A program made the position numbers and the translations under genes. From Allobrachymonas sp. (GTDB taxonomy: Bacteria > Pseudomonadota > Gammaproteobacteria > Burkholderiales > Burkholderiaceae_C), in assembly GCA_030538335.1 (NCBI GenBank), contig JAUNUE010000130.1, positions 1 through 5,504 of the forward strand: a stretch of DNA of 5,504 nt. Reading direction: 5' to 3'. The notes beneath the pieces are model-generated. The model was not told the DNA's origin. It worked only from the letters and a program-made list of their open reading frames with translations, and ran no database searches. Position 1 is the first letter of the stretch. Every line of letters starts with the position of its first letter. Below are positions 5,388 to 5,504 of this stretch, in pieces.

Positions 5388-5433
5388 GCCCATGTGCATC
5401 CGTTTGAATGGAACACATGGGCATATAGTTTTT
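5388..5433 (+). promoter_or_regulatory. Leader hairpin and T-run before lepA
   Basis: GCCCATGTG (5388-5396) pairs perfectly with CACATGGGC (5414-5422) over a 17-base loop that can add TCC/GGA pairs (5399-5401 with 5410-5412). After 6 bases comes TTTTT (5429-5433), directly before the first candidate lepA ATG. The layout is attenuator-like, but the offset T-run makes termination uncertain. It also buries the only purine-rich stretch (ATGGG, 5417-5421) near the start. Confidence 0.4.
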
Positions 5434-5442
5434 ATGCGGCCC

Positions 5443-5504
5443 ATGCAGCATATCCGCAATTTTTCCATCATCGCCCACATCGACCACGGCAAGAGCACGC
5501 TTGC
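5443..5504 (+). CDS. lepA: Elongation factor 4 (LepA), N-terminal start only
   Basis: Partial gene running off the right edge; 20 full codons are visible. LepA/EF4 is a ribosome-associated translational GTPase. The visible N-terminus reads [20 protein letters not shown], which contains the family's opening [16 protein letters not shown] with the GTP-binding P-loop (AHIDHGKST). The start at 5443 gives the same spacing as known LepA proteins (M, two residues, IRNFS). An in-frame ATG at 5434 would add three residues (MRP) and cannot be excluded. Neither start has a recognisable Shine-Dalgarno; the hairpin just upstream may matter for translation. lepA directly after the mucD/degP gene is typical of this cluster in Burkholderiales. 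Confidence 0.93.

Noticed and set aside
5374..5388. LexA-like box beginning CTGTATTTTTTAGA before lepA
   Set aside because: Lacks the required ACAG half-site on the right; only the left half matches.

Overview
The window is high-GC coding DNA. Its gene order and protein sequences point to a beta-proteobacterium of the Burkholderiales, most likely of Comamonadaceae type; this is inferred from gene order and protein style, not from a marker gene. The order is the end of fabF, a small membrane protein, rpoE (ECF sigma factor), rseA (anti-sigma), rseB/mucB, a degP/mucD protease and the start of lepA, all on the + strand. This is the sigma-E envelope-stress cluster in its usual beta-proteobacterial setting.

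Layout. Bases 1-139 encode the last 45 residues of FabF. Bases 159-701 encode a 180-residue protein with two membrane segments, perhaps YgfX/CptA-like. It overlaps rpoE (698-1372) by 4 bp in a GTGA junction. rseA (1387-2088) follows after 14 bp. A gap of 244 bp then separates rseA from the best rseB start. It holds a small terminator-like hairpin, a 67-bp palindromic REP-like element, and a pair of mutually exclusive RNA hairpins, one of which buries the rseB start codon. rseB runs 2333-3565. The degP-type protease is best started at 3664, where there is a good ribosome binding site, although an ATG at 3562 overlaps the rseB stop. A 216-bp non-coding leader follows degP, with two hairpins and a short direct repeat, and lepA begins near the right edge.

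How the genes work together (established for the family): RseA holds RpoE at the inner membrane; RseB binds the periplasmic part of RseA and shields it from proteolysis; envelope stress removes RseA and frees RpoE. DegP/MucD is a periplasmic protease and chaperone that degrades or refolds damaged envelope proteins and is often part of the response.

The unusual points are: (1) a roughly 66-residue Gly/Arg-rich insertion in the C-terminal domain of RseB, whose DNA looks more like coding sequence in the +1 frame than in the frame actually used; (2) the physical uncoupling of rseB from rseA by a repeat element and a possible terminator; (3) competing RNA structures at the rseB start; (4) a lipobox-like LLGC in the DegP signal peptide, which would make it a lipoprotein. 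I see no wholly new multi-gene system, phage, transposase, CRISPR array or RNA gene.
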